Assembly: GCA_023213315.1 (NCBI GenBank) | Contig: JAKCPI010006205.1 | Location: 1 to 64,000 of the forward strand | Source of the DNA: Euborellia annulipes | Lineage: Eukaryota; Arthropoda; Insecta; Dermaptera; Anisolabididae | DNA length: 64,000 nucleotides | Direction of reading: 5' to 3' | Shown here: positions 1 to 9,857 of the stretch, piece by piece | Position numbering within the stretch: the first letter of the stretch is position 1 | Layout: every line of letters starts with the position of its first letter | Position numbers and translations under genes: made by a program | Notes under the pieces: generated by a model | Seen by the model: only the letters and a program-made list of their open reading frames with translations | Database searches by the model: none | Told to the model about the DNA's origin: nothing

Positions 1-235
1 AAAGCATGAACATTTGGAGCCAAGGAGGGGGGGGATGTGGGGGGAATTTTATCCCTTAAAATACAAAAAATCATTAAAAATGATCAATTTTTTTTTTTGC
101 AATTTTTTCATTGATTTTCTACATATTCCAGCTAACAATTGCGCATCCTCCTTCCTTAATTTAACGATATTGTTTTATTATTATTATTTTTAATAATCGA
201 AAATGGATTATTTTTTTCCATAATTGAATACCCCT
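1..235. other. AT-rich non-coding DNA
   Basis: Homopolymer runs of A, T and G. No coding signal seen. Confidence 0.5.
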
Positions 236-505
236 AGCAAGGAGATGGAGGATATGTTTACGTTCATAAAATACACAAATGCAAATACATAAATATTTCT
301 CAATGGGAGCAATCGTAACTTTAGGAATTAATAACTCAAAAAGTTATAGGAATTTCGGGATGAAAATAATTTTCATGTAATCCCTAGAAGGTCCTCTTTA
401 AGCATAAAAAATTTCCATTCAAAATTCCAACTGAAAGTTGCCTAAATAGAGCGTGACAGACAGATAGGCAGACGGACATTAGCGAATTATATAAATAGAT
501 TGGAA
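236..505 (-). repeat. Repeat C copy 1 (interspersed, unclassified)
   Basis: This stretch matches 4027-4275 (opposite orientation) and 42594-42875 (same orientation). Shared landmarks are the TGTTTAC-TTCATAAAATAC block, AATTTCGGGA, a GACAGAC..GACGGACATT tail and a final ATATAAATAGAT. No coding capacity is visible. It looks like a short non-autonomous element. Confidence 0.6.
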
Positions 506-1216
506 TAAACTAATAAAATCATAAATTGAAATTTCATTTAATATGAAATAGATAATGTAAAAAAACAAAAGTTGTTTATTTACCTACATACCAGGTATTG
601 GTGACTAGTGCATTATCAACGACGCGGCGTTCCCTTCACTAGACGTTGAATGAAATGTCACAAAATAAAAATATTTAATCACTGACACTAATAAAAGATC
701 AATTAAACAATAATTAACACACACACATAGACACGGACCGGGGAAAACAATCGAATACAAAGAATACACATGTTTGACAGATTAGCGACTGCGTGCATCA
801 AATTCACAATTAAATTCAAACTTGAAAATAAATTCTATATTTTATGTCAAAGAATATTTTCTCTAATAATTAATTATTGTTATTATAAATTGATTATTAT
901 TAATTAATTAATTATTAGTGAATATTTTTTTTGCTTAGTTTTTCATTTCTCAAAATTGAGGAGGTCAATTCAAAATTTAGACAATTTTTTTTTTTATAAT
1001 ATCTATAAAGATTTATATTAGTTAATAATTTTGATATAAAAAAAAAAAATACTATCCACGCTGCACCTCCTGGCATTTGATTAATTATGTTTCGCAATTT
1101 CAAAAAATAAAAAAAAAGGTTCTAAGTCAACAATAAGAAATGTTCTACCTTAAATTTTAAATTTGTTTAAAGTTTTTTTTTTCTTGCATCTATAAAAAAA
1201 AAATATATATTTATAT
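506..1216. other. AT-rich intergenic DNA
   Basis: No gene-like signal. The A-run at about 1194-1203 reads as a T-run on the minus strand just beyond the tRNA 3' end and probably terminates RNA polymerase III. Confidence 0.5.
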
Positions 1217-1287
1217 GCCCCCTGTGAGGTTTGAACTCACGACCCCTGGTTTACAAGACCAGTGCTCTGCCACTGAGCTAAGGAGGC
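1217..1287 (-). tRNA. trnT(ugu): tRNA-Thr, anticodon TGT
   Basis: Read on the minus strand, the 71 bases fold into a complete cloverleaf. The acceptor stem is GCCTCCT with AGGGGGC (one G-U pair), the D stem is GCTC/GAGC, the anticodon arm is CTGGT-CTTGTAA-ACCAG, and the T arm is GTGAG-TTCAAAC-CTCAC. Anticodon TGT reads threonine codon ACA. The D arm and T arm carry good A- and B-box internal promoters, there is no intron, and a T-run follows within about 15-25 bases on the coding strand. It has no SINE tail and no flanking TSD, unlike the tRNA-like SINEs elsewhere here, so it is probably a functional gene. Confidence 0.95.
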
Positions 1288-1514
1288 TACGTTAAAAATT
1301 TAATATAACACATCATCACTAAATAGATGATTCAGTTGTAGACAACCCAAATGATGATATCATAAGAAAAATAGGAGAAAGTAAAAAAAAAACTAGTTTT
1401 CCTTTCCTTTCTGTTATTTTGGTACAAGTTATAATTTCTGTAAATGTCAGTGCTGCTAGTCAAAGGAAGAAATATCTCTCTTATTAATAAATCGCTTTTA
1501 TTTTATAAAAATCC

Positions 1515-1810
1515 GGGTTGAAATTTTATATTTAAGTTAGGTACCCTCTTTTGAACAAAATCGGCCAAAGAGTACTAGTACTTTACTGATGCACTTTTTC
1601 AGTTTTTTTTCGATTTTCTCAAAATTTCGCTCCAACGATTTTGATTAAAAAGATACTCTTTAAAATGTATATTCTCATTTTGCGATTGAAATCTTCTGAA
1701 GCACACTTTATTCTTGTACTGTACTTCATGGGAAAGATAGGAGGCCATGGTAACAAAATATAAAATAAATATTTTTCCATGTTTATAAATTTTACATCTG
1801 GAATTTTAAT
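1515..1810 (+). repeat. Family A repeat, left part of a nested copy
   Basis: This matches the middle of family A: AAGTTAGGTACC, AATCGGCCAAAGAGTACTAG, ACTTTACTGATGCAC, and CCATGGTAACAAAATATAAA. The copy is cut at 1811 by a non-LTR insertion and again by a mariner remnant, and resumes at 3170-3270 with the terminal hairpin. Confidence 0.85.
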
Positions 1811-2742
1811 AGAATAGAATAGAATAGAAAGATATTTATTTCAATTAATAATACAAATAAACAAATTGAAATAAATACAAAAATTCCCTTTGGGTTTCGG
1901 GTTCAAATAATTTTTTTTTTTTTATTTCATTATTTACTCTTCATCCTCTTCCTCCTCCCCATCAATCTTTCTTATCAGCTCGATTGTTTCGTTGCTGGGA
2001 CCTCCTTGTAGTTCCTTCCACCATTCTTTTATTTCCCGTCCTAGCTTGTCTTTTATAGCCGGGCATTCTTCTACATGTCTTCCTTCTTCTTTTTCTTTCT
2101 TGCATCCTCTGCAGTATTTGCCTCCTCTCCAGATACTTCCACATCTGGCTCTTGCCCAGAGGTCTTCTTATCTCTTCATTATTTCCTTTCAAATATTCTT
2201 CCCCTTCTATGTCATTCTTGATATATTTGTAGTAGTGGCAGAATGTTGATTTTTCTATTTTGCTCCAGTCTGCCTGAATGGTTTGTTCCATTACCGTTTT
2301 CAGCATCCTCTCGAAGGTTGACTGTATTTTGTTTCTGTCGAGCCTCTTCCAGCACGCGCCAATTCTGCCCCACACTCTCGAACTTCCTCGCCATCAGCGC
2401 TCCCCAATCTGCGGCACTCCCGTTTCTCAGGTTTCTTAGGTGCTCTTCGAAGCATATTCTTGGCCATCTTTCTTGGTCCTAAAATCATCTTCATATATTG
2501 GTCATGTTTTCGTTCTATCTCTTCTCTTTCTTTCCATCCCCATAATTCTACACCATACATTAATGTTGATTGGATCATTGCGTCAAATAATCTGATTTTT
2601 CGACTGATGTCTCTTATTCCGCCTCTCTTCATCAATCCCCCAAACATTTGCTATCACTTTTTTTGCTTTAATGCATTGTTGTTTCAGGTGTTCATTTTTG
2701 GAGTTTCTTGCTGTGAATAAACAGCCTAGATATTTAACCCTC
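1811..2742 (-). mobile_element. Non-LTR retrotransposon remnant, 5'-truncated
   Basis: The insertion is bounded by an exact 14-bp duplication, TCTGGAATTTTAAT, at 1797-1810 and 2743-2756. Minus-strand reading frames with frameshifts encode the C-terminal end of a reverse-transcriptase polyprotein: residues like STLMYGVELWGW and the following IERKHDQYMKMILG match the region after the RT domain in R1/Jockey/I-type elements. A later frame has a Cys/His cluster (CRGCKK..GRHVEECP). The 3' end has an A-rich stretch and a short ATTCT-type tandem tail. It is a dead copy: the RT catalytic core is absent and the frame is broken. The clade is uncertain. Confidence 0.85.
1935..2720 (-). pseudogene. RT-polyprotein C-terminal fragment inside the non-LTR remnant
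   Basis: Two or three overlapping minus-strand frames (2300-2647, 1962-2375 and others) must be joined by frameshifts to give a continuous protein. Recognisable pieces are the post-RT YGVELWGW segment and a zinc-knuckle-like CxxC...H...C motif followed by an acidic tail. No start or catalytic YxDD motif is present. Confidence 0.7.
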
Positions 2743-2757
2743 TCTGGAATTTTAATA

Positions 2758-3169
2758 CGGGGTGTCCGAAAAAGAACTCCCTAGTTTTAAGAAACTGTTA
2801 TTTAATGTAAAATATATATACATATTCAATAAAGTTTTTTTACCACTAGTACACCTCGATATGCGATCCATTTGTGGACCAATCTCCCTCCAGGTTTTAT
2901 TAGTTAACATTATCAGGTGTGACCGATGCTACTGCCGCTAAGATTCTCTGACGAAGATGGTCAATGTCACGTATCTTCAATGCATACACAGAGTTCTTGA
3001 CATAACTCCACAGGAAAAAATCCAATGGTGTTATGTCTGGGCTTCTTGTAGGCCATGCGATTGGGCCACCTTTACCCATGCTGGGAAACGGGCATCTAAG
3101 GCTGAGCGCCCATATTTTACATTAAATAACAATTTCTTAAAACTAGGGAGTTCTTTTTCGGACACCTTG
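2758..3169 (-). mobile_element. Mariner/Tc1-superfamily remnant, internally deleted
   Basis: Terminal inverted repeats of about 55 bp (GGTGTCCGAAAAAGAACTCC at the left, its complement at the right) are flanked by a TA on each side (2756-2757 and 3170-3171). The minus strand retains the C-terminal end of a transposase: WPTRSPDITPLDFFLW, then SYVKNSVYALKIRDID and a stop. The SPD..P.DFFLW block is the conserved segment around the last acidic catalytic residue in mariner-like transposases. The N-terminal domains are gone, so the copy is non-autonomous. It lies directly against the right TSD of the non-LTR insertion. Confidence 0.9.
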
Positions 3170-3270
3170 TATATCTGGAAACAAAAAATATGGTGTGACA
3201 AGCACAGAACACAACTTTCGAGGGAAGAGAGTGTATGCTGAACGACCAATCAATCACACCAGATTTTTTT
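3170..3270 (+). repeat. Family A repeat, right end (resumed after two insertions)
   Basis: The segment carries ATATGGTGTGACAAGCACAG, CACAACTTTCGA and the closing CACACCAGATTTTT, which form the right terminal hairpin of family A. It continues the copy interrupted at 1811. Confidence 0.8.
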
Positions 3271-3870
3271 TTTTTACTCTAACCGTTAAAGCAAGGTTAT
3301 AATAAAAGAATAAGATATTATTATTATAATCCCCCTTTCTCTAAATCACTTTAATTTGTAATAATTGCAAATTAAAATACGTTGCGTTGCATCATCATAT
3401 AAGCACATTAAATAATCTAATCCGCGCAGAATTTGGTGTAAAGAAGAAGACGAAGAAGAAGAAGGAAGGCCGTTGCCGGTTTTAGTTTCGCCTTGAGGGG
3501 GGGACTCCACCCGTTCGTTCCTCCTCCACCTCCTACACCTTTGAAACGAGATCGAGAGAGAGAGAAAGTAAAGCAGCGAGCGCGGCGCGCGCGGGGCGAC
3601 CGTTTTGTAACCTTGCAAGGCCATTGCGTGGCTGACCTCTCGAACTAATCTTTTTCTCTCTCTTTCTCTCTTATTTATTTTATATATATATATATATAAA
3701 GCGAGCACGCTCAAAGGCGCCACGCCTCTGATCATTATTAAAACGTGTGCAAAATGGACAAAATAAAAAAAAAAGACTTTACAGATGGAATTTTAGAATG
3801 ACATGGGAAAGGGAAAGTGAAGGGTAGGGGGAGATATGCGTTGACAGGTTAAATTAAGTTGGTTGTTGTA
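3271..3870. other. Intergenic, with a GC-rich CpG-containing block at 3460-3620
   Basis: Between AT-rich flanks lies a block with many CpG steps (GAGCGCGGCGCGCGCGGGGC) and GA and CT tracts. It could be a promoter or an untranslated first exon of the downstream plus-strand gene. I see no TATA box and no convincing start codon. Confidence 0.3.
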
Positions 3871-3899
3871 ATGAGTGAAGAAAAAAAATGAGATGATGT

Positions 3900-4032
3900 G
3901 GCAAACAATAGGAAGGATTAAACTCGGAGATGATGATAATCAGGCTAATTTATTTGGAGAGGCTCCTCTTGCTATTACTCAACGTTTCGAAGAACAAACG
4001 GCTCCTTCTTCAGGACCTTATAATTTAATGTC
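3900..4032 (+). other. Possible exon remnant running into repeat C
   Basis: A plus-strand frame with protein-like composition (IGRIKLGDDDNQANLFGEAP, then LAITQRFEEQTAPSSG) stops resembling coding DNA where repeat C begins near 4027 and then hits a stop at 4100. No splice donor lies between. It may be an exon disrupted by an insertion, or chance. I do not recognise the peptide. Confidence 0.3.
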
Positions 4033-4275
4033 CCGTCTGTCTGTCGCGCTCTATTTAGGCAACTTCCCGTTGGAATTTCGAAATGAAATTTTATATGCAT
4101 AAAGAGGACCTCAGGATTACAGGAAAATTATTTTCATCCCGAAATTCCTATAACTTTTTGAGTTATTAATTCTTAAAGTTACGATATATCCCATAGGAAA
4201 TGTATAGAGAAATATTTATGTATTCTTTTCATTTGTGTATTCTATGAATGTAAACAAATCCTCAAGCAGGCACTG
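4027..4275 (+). repeat. Repeat C copy 2
   Basis: Reverse orientation of the 236-505 and 42594-42875 copies. It starts in GTCCCGTCTGTCTGTCGCGC and ends in AACAAATCCTCAAGCAGGCA. The left end appears truncated. Confidence 0.65.
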
Positions 4276-4316
4276 GATTGGAAAGGAATAATAATAATTT
4301 TCTTTTCATAAATAAG

Positions 4317-4368
4317 AAGAAGCCTGGCAACGGAGAGCAGCAACAGTCACAACAATCGTTGCAGTTAA
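4317..4368 (+). CDS. Exon (a) of polyalanine protein gene
   Basis: The frame reads KKPGNGEQQQSQQSLQL and ends in a GTAATG donor at 4369, one base into a codon. That phase exactly fits the acceptor of the next exon at 6127, giving ...SLQL-T-QLLISK.... Three possible AG acceptors (ending at 4316, 4319 or 4322) all keep the same phase, so the exact start is uncertain by 6 bases. Upstream exons are not identified; the neighbouring segment at 3900-4032 is a possible but unconnected candidate. Confidence 0.55.
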
Positions 4369-4608
4369 GTAATGCCAAGCATGGCGAAAGCTCGGGATTG
4401 GTGACCGCCGGCAATCAGCGTGTGGAACGCCCCCGGTAGCCATCGATACATAAATTCATCACCCCTAAATGGCCTTTGTAGCCGAAAAGAGTTAAAAAAA
4501 AAATAAAAAAAAAAGAAGAAAAGACGAGGGGGATCCAGGGAGAGGGGGGGGGCGTCGCGGCTAGTTAATATGAATTACATGAATTACATTAGGTTTGTTC
4601 GTTTCACT

Positions 4609-4752
4609 TGACGAAAACCACTTTTTTGAATTCAGGGGACCTCAAAACGTGTATATCCATCAAAATCTCGACATCGAATTTTTGACATGAATCCAATTTA
4701 CTTTCTCTCTCTATATATTAACATAAATATAGAGGTAAGAGAAAGTAAAAAT
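4609..4752 (-). repeat. Family A repeat, left-end fragment
   Basis: Reads on the minus strand as the ACTTTCTCTTACC hairpin, ATTCGATGTCGAGATTTTGA and GAGGTCCCCTGAATTC. It lacks the rest of the element and lies in the intron after exon (a). Confidence 0.8.
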
Positions 4753-5337
4753 ATTTAGGATAAAGCGAGTGAGGTGTGAGCCATTCCTGAGCCCTCGCAA
4801 AGAGTAGGGCTGCGCGAAATAATGCGCAAAAGTGTAAGTTGCTCAGGCACGCTACCCAAGACAAAAGGTGCAAACTGGCTAGAACAAAACTGCAACTGCA
4901 ACTGTTTTCTATCTGTTCATTTCAAATCATGAACTTGCAAAATGAAATCTTAATAACCTTCCCTTCAATTATCATTTTTATTAAGGGGCTACGGGAGTGA
5001 AGGTGTTACGCATGTTTTTCCCGCTAAGATGGCGTTGTGTGTCATAAAAAGTATGCCCAAAAAATCAAGTAATTCAAAAAATTTGCCAAGAGATGTCAGA
5101 ATGGAAGCTAATAATATTTAATGCATTTGGTTGATTTTCATTGATCTTTTAACAATAAATACTTTATAAATGTTATTATATATTATGTATCTTTTATAAA
5201 AGCATAAAAATATATAAATATAGGCCAGATTAAGGGGATCGGCTGTTAGACTATCCTGCCATCTATTGCAAGAATGCTGAACTAATTTGACAGTTGATTT
5301 TTAAATAAATCATCTAAGCTTATTTTAAACATTTCTT
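4753..5337. other. Intronic DNA with a short unclassified repeat
   Basis: A stretch near 4985-5040 (CGCTAAGATGGCGTTG) recurs at about 38400-38460, so it is part of an interspersed repeat. Nothing else is recognised. Confidence 0.4.
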
Positions 5338-5704
5338 AGTGTGTGTGTGTGTCTGTGTTCACTTTTAAGCATGAAGGAATTGAGCTATGAGGCTGAAATT
5401 TTATATATAAGTTAAACACCCCCGGGACCGGAAAAATAAGCTTTTAATCAAAATCGGCCAAAGAGTACTAGTACTTTACTGATGCACTTTTTCAGTTTTT
5501 TTCGATTTTCTCAAAATTCGCTCAACGAATTTGATTAAACTTCAAAAATCAATTATTTTTTAGATGCTCTTTCAAATGTATATTCTCGTTTTGCCCTCAA
5601 AATTGTTTGAAGCACACTTTACTCTTGTGCTTCATAAGAAAGATAGGAGAAATGGTTGCCATGGTAACAAAATATAAATATTTTCCCATACTTATAAATT
5701 TTAC
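5338..5704 (+). repeat. Family A repeat, truncated both ends
   Basis: Begins in the GTGTGTGT tract and runs through AAGCATGAAGGAATTGAGCT to ATAAATTTTACAT. It is followed at once by a SINE-1 tRNA-like fragment. Confidence 0.8.
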
Positions 5705-5760
5705 ATGCCCCCGGGTCTGGCGTAGTAGGTAGCGTGCCTGGCTCTGGTATGAATCGCCGA
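5705..5760 (+). repeat. SINE-1 head fragment
   Basis: The tRNA-like start CCCCCGGGTCTGGCGTAGTA followed by GGTAGCGTGCC matches the heads of the complete SINE-1 copies (for example 33855-34091). The body is missing. Confidence 0.65.
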
Positions 5761-6126
5761 AAAAACTCGCCGAAAAAATCTCGCCGAAAAATAAATAATA
5801 CAAAAGTTCACCAAAAAGTGTAAACATTCTATATGTGATGAATTATCTTGCCATAAACAGTTACAGAATTGACCTCTCGTATGTTCGCGATGATGGTATT
5901 GAACGGGGGAACCTTTTTCTTTTAAAACTATTTATTCAAAACTAATCGTAATCTGCAGAAACAATTTAATTGAAATATTTATTTAAATGATAAAATAAAA
6001 TAAAAATTCAATTCACAAACAAAAAAAAAATATGGTTTAGAATGTCTCTAAAAAAATAAGTTATTCTTCTAAAATTAATGATATTTTGGACCAGCCAACA
6101 AAAATTTTATTTTCATTGGATTTCAG
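5761..6126. other. Intronic AT-rich DNA
   Basis: Three direct copies of a CTCGCCGAAAAA motif occur near 5750-5790. The end is the polypyrimidine/acceptor for exon (b), TTTCATTGGATTTCAG. Confidence 0.45.
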
Positions 6127-6366
6127 CGCAATTACTAATTTCTAAAACCCTCACTCATCCAAAAGCTCGAGATCCTCGAGCTAGCATCGTCTCCTTAGCT
6201 TCAATGAATAAGGCAACAGTTACAGGAACTGCAGTTACAGGGGGTACTCAGCCTATCCAACTTGTAAACGCCCTTCAAAGGCCTTCGAGAAGTCTGGTCG
6301 TTGCTAAACAACCCACAGCCAGGGGAGTCTTCACCACAGCACATAGACAACCTGTCAAAACAAATG
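6127..6366 (+). CDS. Exon (b) of polyalanine protein gene
   Basis: This 240-base exon follows a good acceptor (TTGGATTTCAG) and ends before GTAACA. It adds 79 full codons plus split codons at both ends. The protein is Ser/Thr/Ala-rich and basic (SIVSLASMNKATVTGTAVTG; AKQPTARGVFTTAHRQP), with no transmembrane segment or known catalytic motif, which would suit a disordered region of a nuclear regulatory protein. The phase matches exons at both sides. Family not recognised. Confidence 0.75.
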
Positions 6367-6805
6367 GTAACAATCGAATTTTTTCTCTTATTTTGAGGAA
6401 TACCAAGTTGGGGGCAAAACTTTTTCTTTTAAATTATCTCCAATTATGATTTCATGTTTTTGATTTTCATACTCTTAAGAAATACGACATTCGATCTCTT
6501 GAATATTAAAAAAATAGAGAATTTGACTAGTCGAATATTAGTGATTTTTGTGATTCGACCTTTTAGCTCATCAACATTCGCGATAAAAATAGAACTGATT
6601 TGTGGGTCCTTATATGTATTATATCTTTATTCGTCTTCAAATTTTTTTAGGAGTGTCCAGTCCATCCTTTAGAGGGGACAATTTCTTCTTTTGACGTTCG
6701 TTTATTTTTACTGCAAAGATTTCTCTTTGGCCTTTTTTCCATAAAATAATTCCATAGCATGTCATTAAGAATCTTTTGTGTGCCGCTCCATGTAAATAGA
6801 ATATT

Positions 6806-6990
6806 GCAAATCTTGCACAATATTGACAATATTGCAGCGCAGCAACATTTCAGCAATATTCCTGCAAATTACAAAGAAGCGGGCTTAGGAATATTGCTGC
6901 AATATTCCCCGTAAGGTTTAATACCCAGACAGCATGGAATATTTTACTGCAATATTGTCAATATTATGCAAGATTTGCAATATTGCTGCA
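6806..6990. mobile_element. AATATTGC-rich inverted-repeat MITE
   Basis: Two arms rich in AATATTGCAAATCTTGC face each other, and CAGACAGC-like boundaries are present (CCAGACAGCATGG; GAGCTGTCAGGG). It is non-coding and lies in the intron between exons (b) and (c). Confidence 0.6.
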
Positions 6991-7069
6991 ATATTCCGAG
7001 CTGTCAGGGCTTCAGAAAGTTAGTAGTCAGACATGTAGATGATATTGTTAGAAACAAAAGATATCGTTG

Positions 7070-7296
7070 TTTGGAAACATTCGTTCTTCATTGTGAACAA
7101 ACCCTAAAAAAATCTTTCAAATAGATTAGTTCAGAAAGCTGATTAAAGAGGCGTAACAAGATTTCCTTTCTGTTTAAACCTTTTTGAAATAAATATTCAA
7201 TCACTGCAAGCTTTTTTTAACAAAGTCATCTTAATCAGCTTTCTGAACTAATTTAACATTTATGGTTTGTTCCCATAAAGGATGAACGTTTCTAAA
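7070..7296. mobile_element. Foldback element
   Basis: The left arm (TTCAGAAAGCTGATTAA, GAACAAACC) is matched by an inverted right arm (TTAATCAGCTTTCTGAA, GGTTTGTTC), separated by about 70 bases. No open reading frame. Confidence 0.7.
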
Positions 7297-7461
7297 AATA
7301 TATATATATATAAATTCTTGTTTGTATCTGTCAATTATATGTCAGGCCACAAACTTTCTGAATAACCTGGTATTTTTTTTTACTATTCCTTTAATTAAAA
7401 GAAACTACTTTCAAATCCTGGTATGATATTTTGATTAATAGTGCTTTTCATATATTTGCAG

Positions 7462-7529
7462 CCTCAGGAGTTGCGACCAATAGTGTACTAACTACTAATC
7501 AAGTTGTAACTTTGACACACCAACAACAG
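7462..7529 (+). CDS. Exon (c) of polyalanine protein gene
   Basis: The acceptor is TATTTGCAG and the donor CAG|GTAATC. The 68 bases complete an Ala codon from exon (b) and encode SGVATNSVLTTNQVVTLTHQ plus QQ. The exon ends on a codon boundary, which matches exon (d). Ser/Thr/Gln-rich, with no recognised domain. Confidence 0.8.
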
Positions 7530-7911
7530 GTAATCGTCATTTTATTATTTCTTTTAATGAAATTATTATATTTCAGATTATTGATGGAAGGTATCGTTGG
7601 GCGGTTCGTAGAAAAAAAAAATTTCACTATCACATGACACAGCTCTTCTTTCGAATAGAGCAGAGCTTTTTAAAGTAGTGAGCCCCGGCCCGCTAGGTGG
7701 CCATGGATTATTCACAGGGGGCCGCAAAGAGTCGCAAATGTAACAAATGAATTATCATTGTTAAATAAATTTATATATTTGAATTATAATTAACAAATGA
7801 AAACTCACCAGGACTGTGTTGATAATTAGTAGAAAGGATAGGTCGATTCAGTCCAATAAAAATATATAAAGAATAATTTTATATATTTTTTATTATTCAA
7901 TTCAATGTCCA

Positions 7912-7975
7912 GATCTCAGACCTGACGGTTTCGGCTACTTTGCTGTTTGCCTTCCTCAGTGAGGGCCGGATCTAA
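7912..7975 (-). ncRNA. Hammerhead-ribozyme-like motif in left PLE terminal repeat
   Basis: Minus-strand CTGAGGA (7953-7959), a GGC/GCC stem and GAAAC (tttc at 7929-7932), mirror image of the 9442-9508 motif. See that entry for the fold. Confidence 0.65.
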
Positions 7976-8275
7976 ATGATATACGTTATAAAATATTTTA
8001 ATTTATGGTGGTTAAGAATTTTATTTTACTTTACAAACATATTTACCTAGATAGGTGAGATGAAGTTATCATTTAGATCCTTAACAAAAATATAGTAAGA
8101 CATATAATTCGAAAGTGATACTTCCTCTGCTCGTCATGCAATTAGAATTTAAAACAAAAAATAATATAAAATATTATTTCTGATGTAGGTGTTCAGTCGG
8201 TAGTTTATCATTCGACTACTTTTTGTAGGTTTGTTTTTATATTACCATTGTCTCTTGACATTAAAATTATTAGAG

Positions 8276-9051
8276 ACAATGGTAATATAAAAACAAACCT
8301 ATTTATAAAGCAATCAAAAAGTAGTCGAATGATAAACTACCGATCTGAACAACCTATCAATCAGAAATTAAATATCATAAAAAATGAAATATATAGGATA
8401 AAGAACATATGTCACCCTGACTATATAAATAAAAATCTAAATGATCTAATAAAAAGATGCCAGAAGAATGGTTATCCCAAAAAATTGATTTCCAAACAAA
8501 TTCGTAATTTTGATAGTAAACAAACACAAGTGAGTCCTGATGTCAACCAGCACATATATTACGGCTCTATCCCTTATTTGCCAGGACTAACCGAAAGAAT
8601 TGTCAAAGAATTAAAAAAAGAAAAAATAAATCTTGGTATTAGATCCGAAAAAGCACTCCGACCCCTATTTTCAAATAAAACAAAAGTAAAAATTATGGAA
8701 CAAAAAAATGTCGTATATAAAATAGAATGTAAGAAATGCCAATTAGACAAAAAACCATACATCTATATAGGTGAAACGAAACGTCCCTTAAAAACACGCC
8801 TAAAAGAACACTTCAACACAGTGAAGAACAAACAAATGAAGTCAGCGTTAGCAATTCATTGTCTCGACATGAATCATGAGATGGATTATGAGGGCTCAAG
8901 CATTCTATGCCACGAAAAAAATGATCAGAAGAGGAAATTCAAAGAGGCAGCTCACATTCAACTCATCAGAAATCGTACCATAAATTTCAAGAGTGACACA
9001 GAATATCTCAGTAATAACTACACCGGGATTATAAATAAAATCAACAAATAA
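8276..9051 (+). CDS. PLE C-terminal fragment: linker and GIY-YIG endonuclease
   Basis: The open frame covers about 258 residues. The first half carries the connector typical of PLE proteins (YYGSIPYLPGLTERIVKELK; LRPLFSNKTKVK). The second half is a GIY-YIG nuclease: VVYKIECKKC with a CxxC pair, then YIYIGETKRPLKTRLKEH, and further His and Glu residues (AIHCLDMNHE; KEAAHIQLIRNR). In PLEs this nuclease nicks the target DNA for target-primed reverse transcription. The RT domain is absent upstream, and the frame before about 8276 belongs to an inverted copy of the sequence just downstream, so no natural start codon exists. The nuclease frame itself is uninterrupted to the TAA at 9049-9051. Confidence 0.85.
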
Positions 9052-9441
9052 AAGTTATTAATATTGTATAATTTTTGCTTTCCTACTTTTAAAATTTAAA
9101 ATTTAAAAAACAATTATATAAAAATGTTCATTTGAATTTAATTAATATTTATTAATTTGTATTTGTATAAAAAATATTTAAAATTATAACCATGTAGTCC
9201 TAAATTGACCACTAGATGGCACACCTGTGCTCATGTCTTCCTCAAAATCTTTTTGTTTTAAATTCTAATTGCATGACGAGCAGAGTGAATGTCATCACTT
9301 TCGAATTATATGTCTTACTATATTTTTGTTAAGGATCTAAATGATAACTTCATCTCACCTATCTAGGTAAATATGTTTGTAAAGTAAAATAAAATTCTTA
9401 ACCACCATAAATTAAAATATTTTATAACGTATATCATTTAG

Positions 9442-9508
9442 ATCCGGCCCTCACTGAGGAAGGCAAACAGCAAAGTAGCCGAAACCGTCAGGTCTGAGAT
9501 CTGGACAT
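9442..9508 (+). ncRNA. Hammerhead-ribozyme-like motif in right PLE terminal repeat
   Basis: The order is stem I 5' strand (CTCA, with more pairs beyond a small internal loop), CTGAGGA at 9454-9460, one extra base, stem II GGC/GCC, GAAAC at 9481-9485, a small loop, GTC at 9492-9494, then TGAG closing stem I. This fits the hammerhead core C-U-G-A-N-G-A / G-A-A-A / U-H with predicted cleavage after GTC. The extra base between the core and stem II departs from the canonical fold, so activity is uncertain. Confidence 0.65.
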
Positions 9509-9857
9509 TGAATTGAATAATAAAAAATATATAAAATTATTCTTTATATATTTTTATTGGACTGAATCGACCTATCCTTTCTACTATAATTAACAAATTC
9601 CGATAATGTATTGAAATGTTGAAATAATAATTTTTTCCAAATATACAAAACTTAATGACAAATTACTGAAAACTTCTTTTGAAAATTGCTTTAATTGTCG
9701 CAAAAAAAAAAAAAACTCATTGTTGAAGATCTTGTTTTACCAGCAGGAAAAAAATTGGTGAAACGATTCATAGTTAGAAATAGCGGAACCTCTTAAAAAA
9801 AGCTCTACCGGGTTCACATTCATTTATCTGAAACGATATATTGACATAGTATCTTAG

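Larger units (their letters stand above)
7799..9584 (+). mobile_element. Penelope-like element (PLE) with inverted terminal repeats
   Basis: The element is flanked by an exact 14-bp target duplication, TATAATTAACAAAT (7785-7798 and 9585-9598). Its termini are about 320-bp inverted repeats (roughly 7830-8160 and 9245-9582), each with a hammerhead-like motif. Inside is the C-terminal part of a PLE protein with a GIY-YIG endonuclease. A short inversion (8201-8246 against 8276-8342) lies at the truncated 5' end of the coding part. The reverse transcriptase is missing, so the copy is non-autonomous. It sits in the last intron of the polyalanine gene, same strand. Confidence 0.9.

Noticed and set aside
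8248..8275. Start of the GIY-YIG frame at 8248
   Set aside because: This stretch is in the loop of a local inversion and the codon is not a reliable start; the frame is a 5'-truncated remnant.
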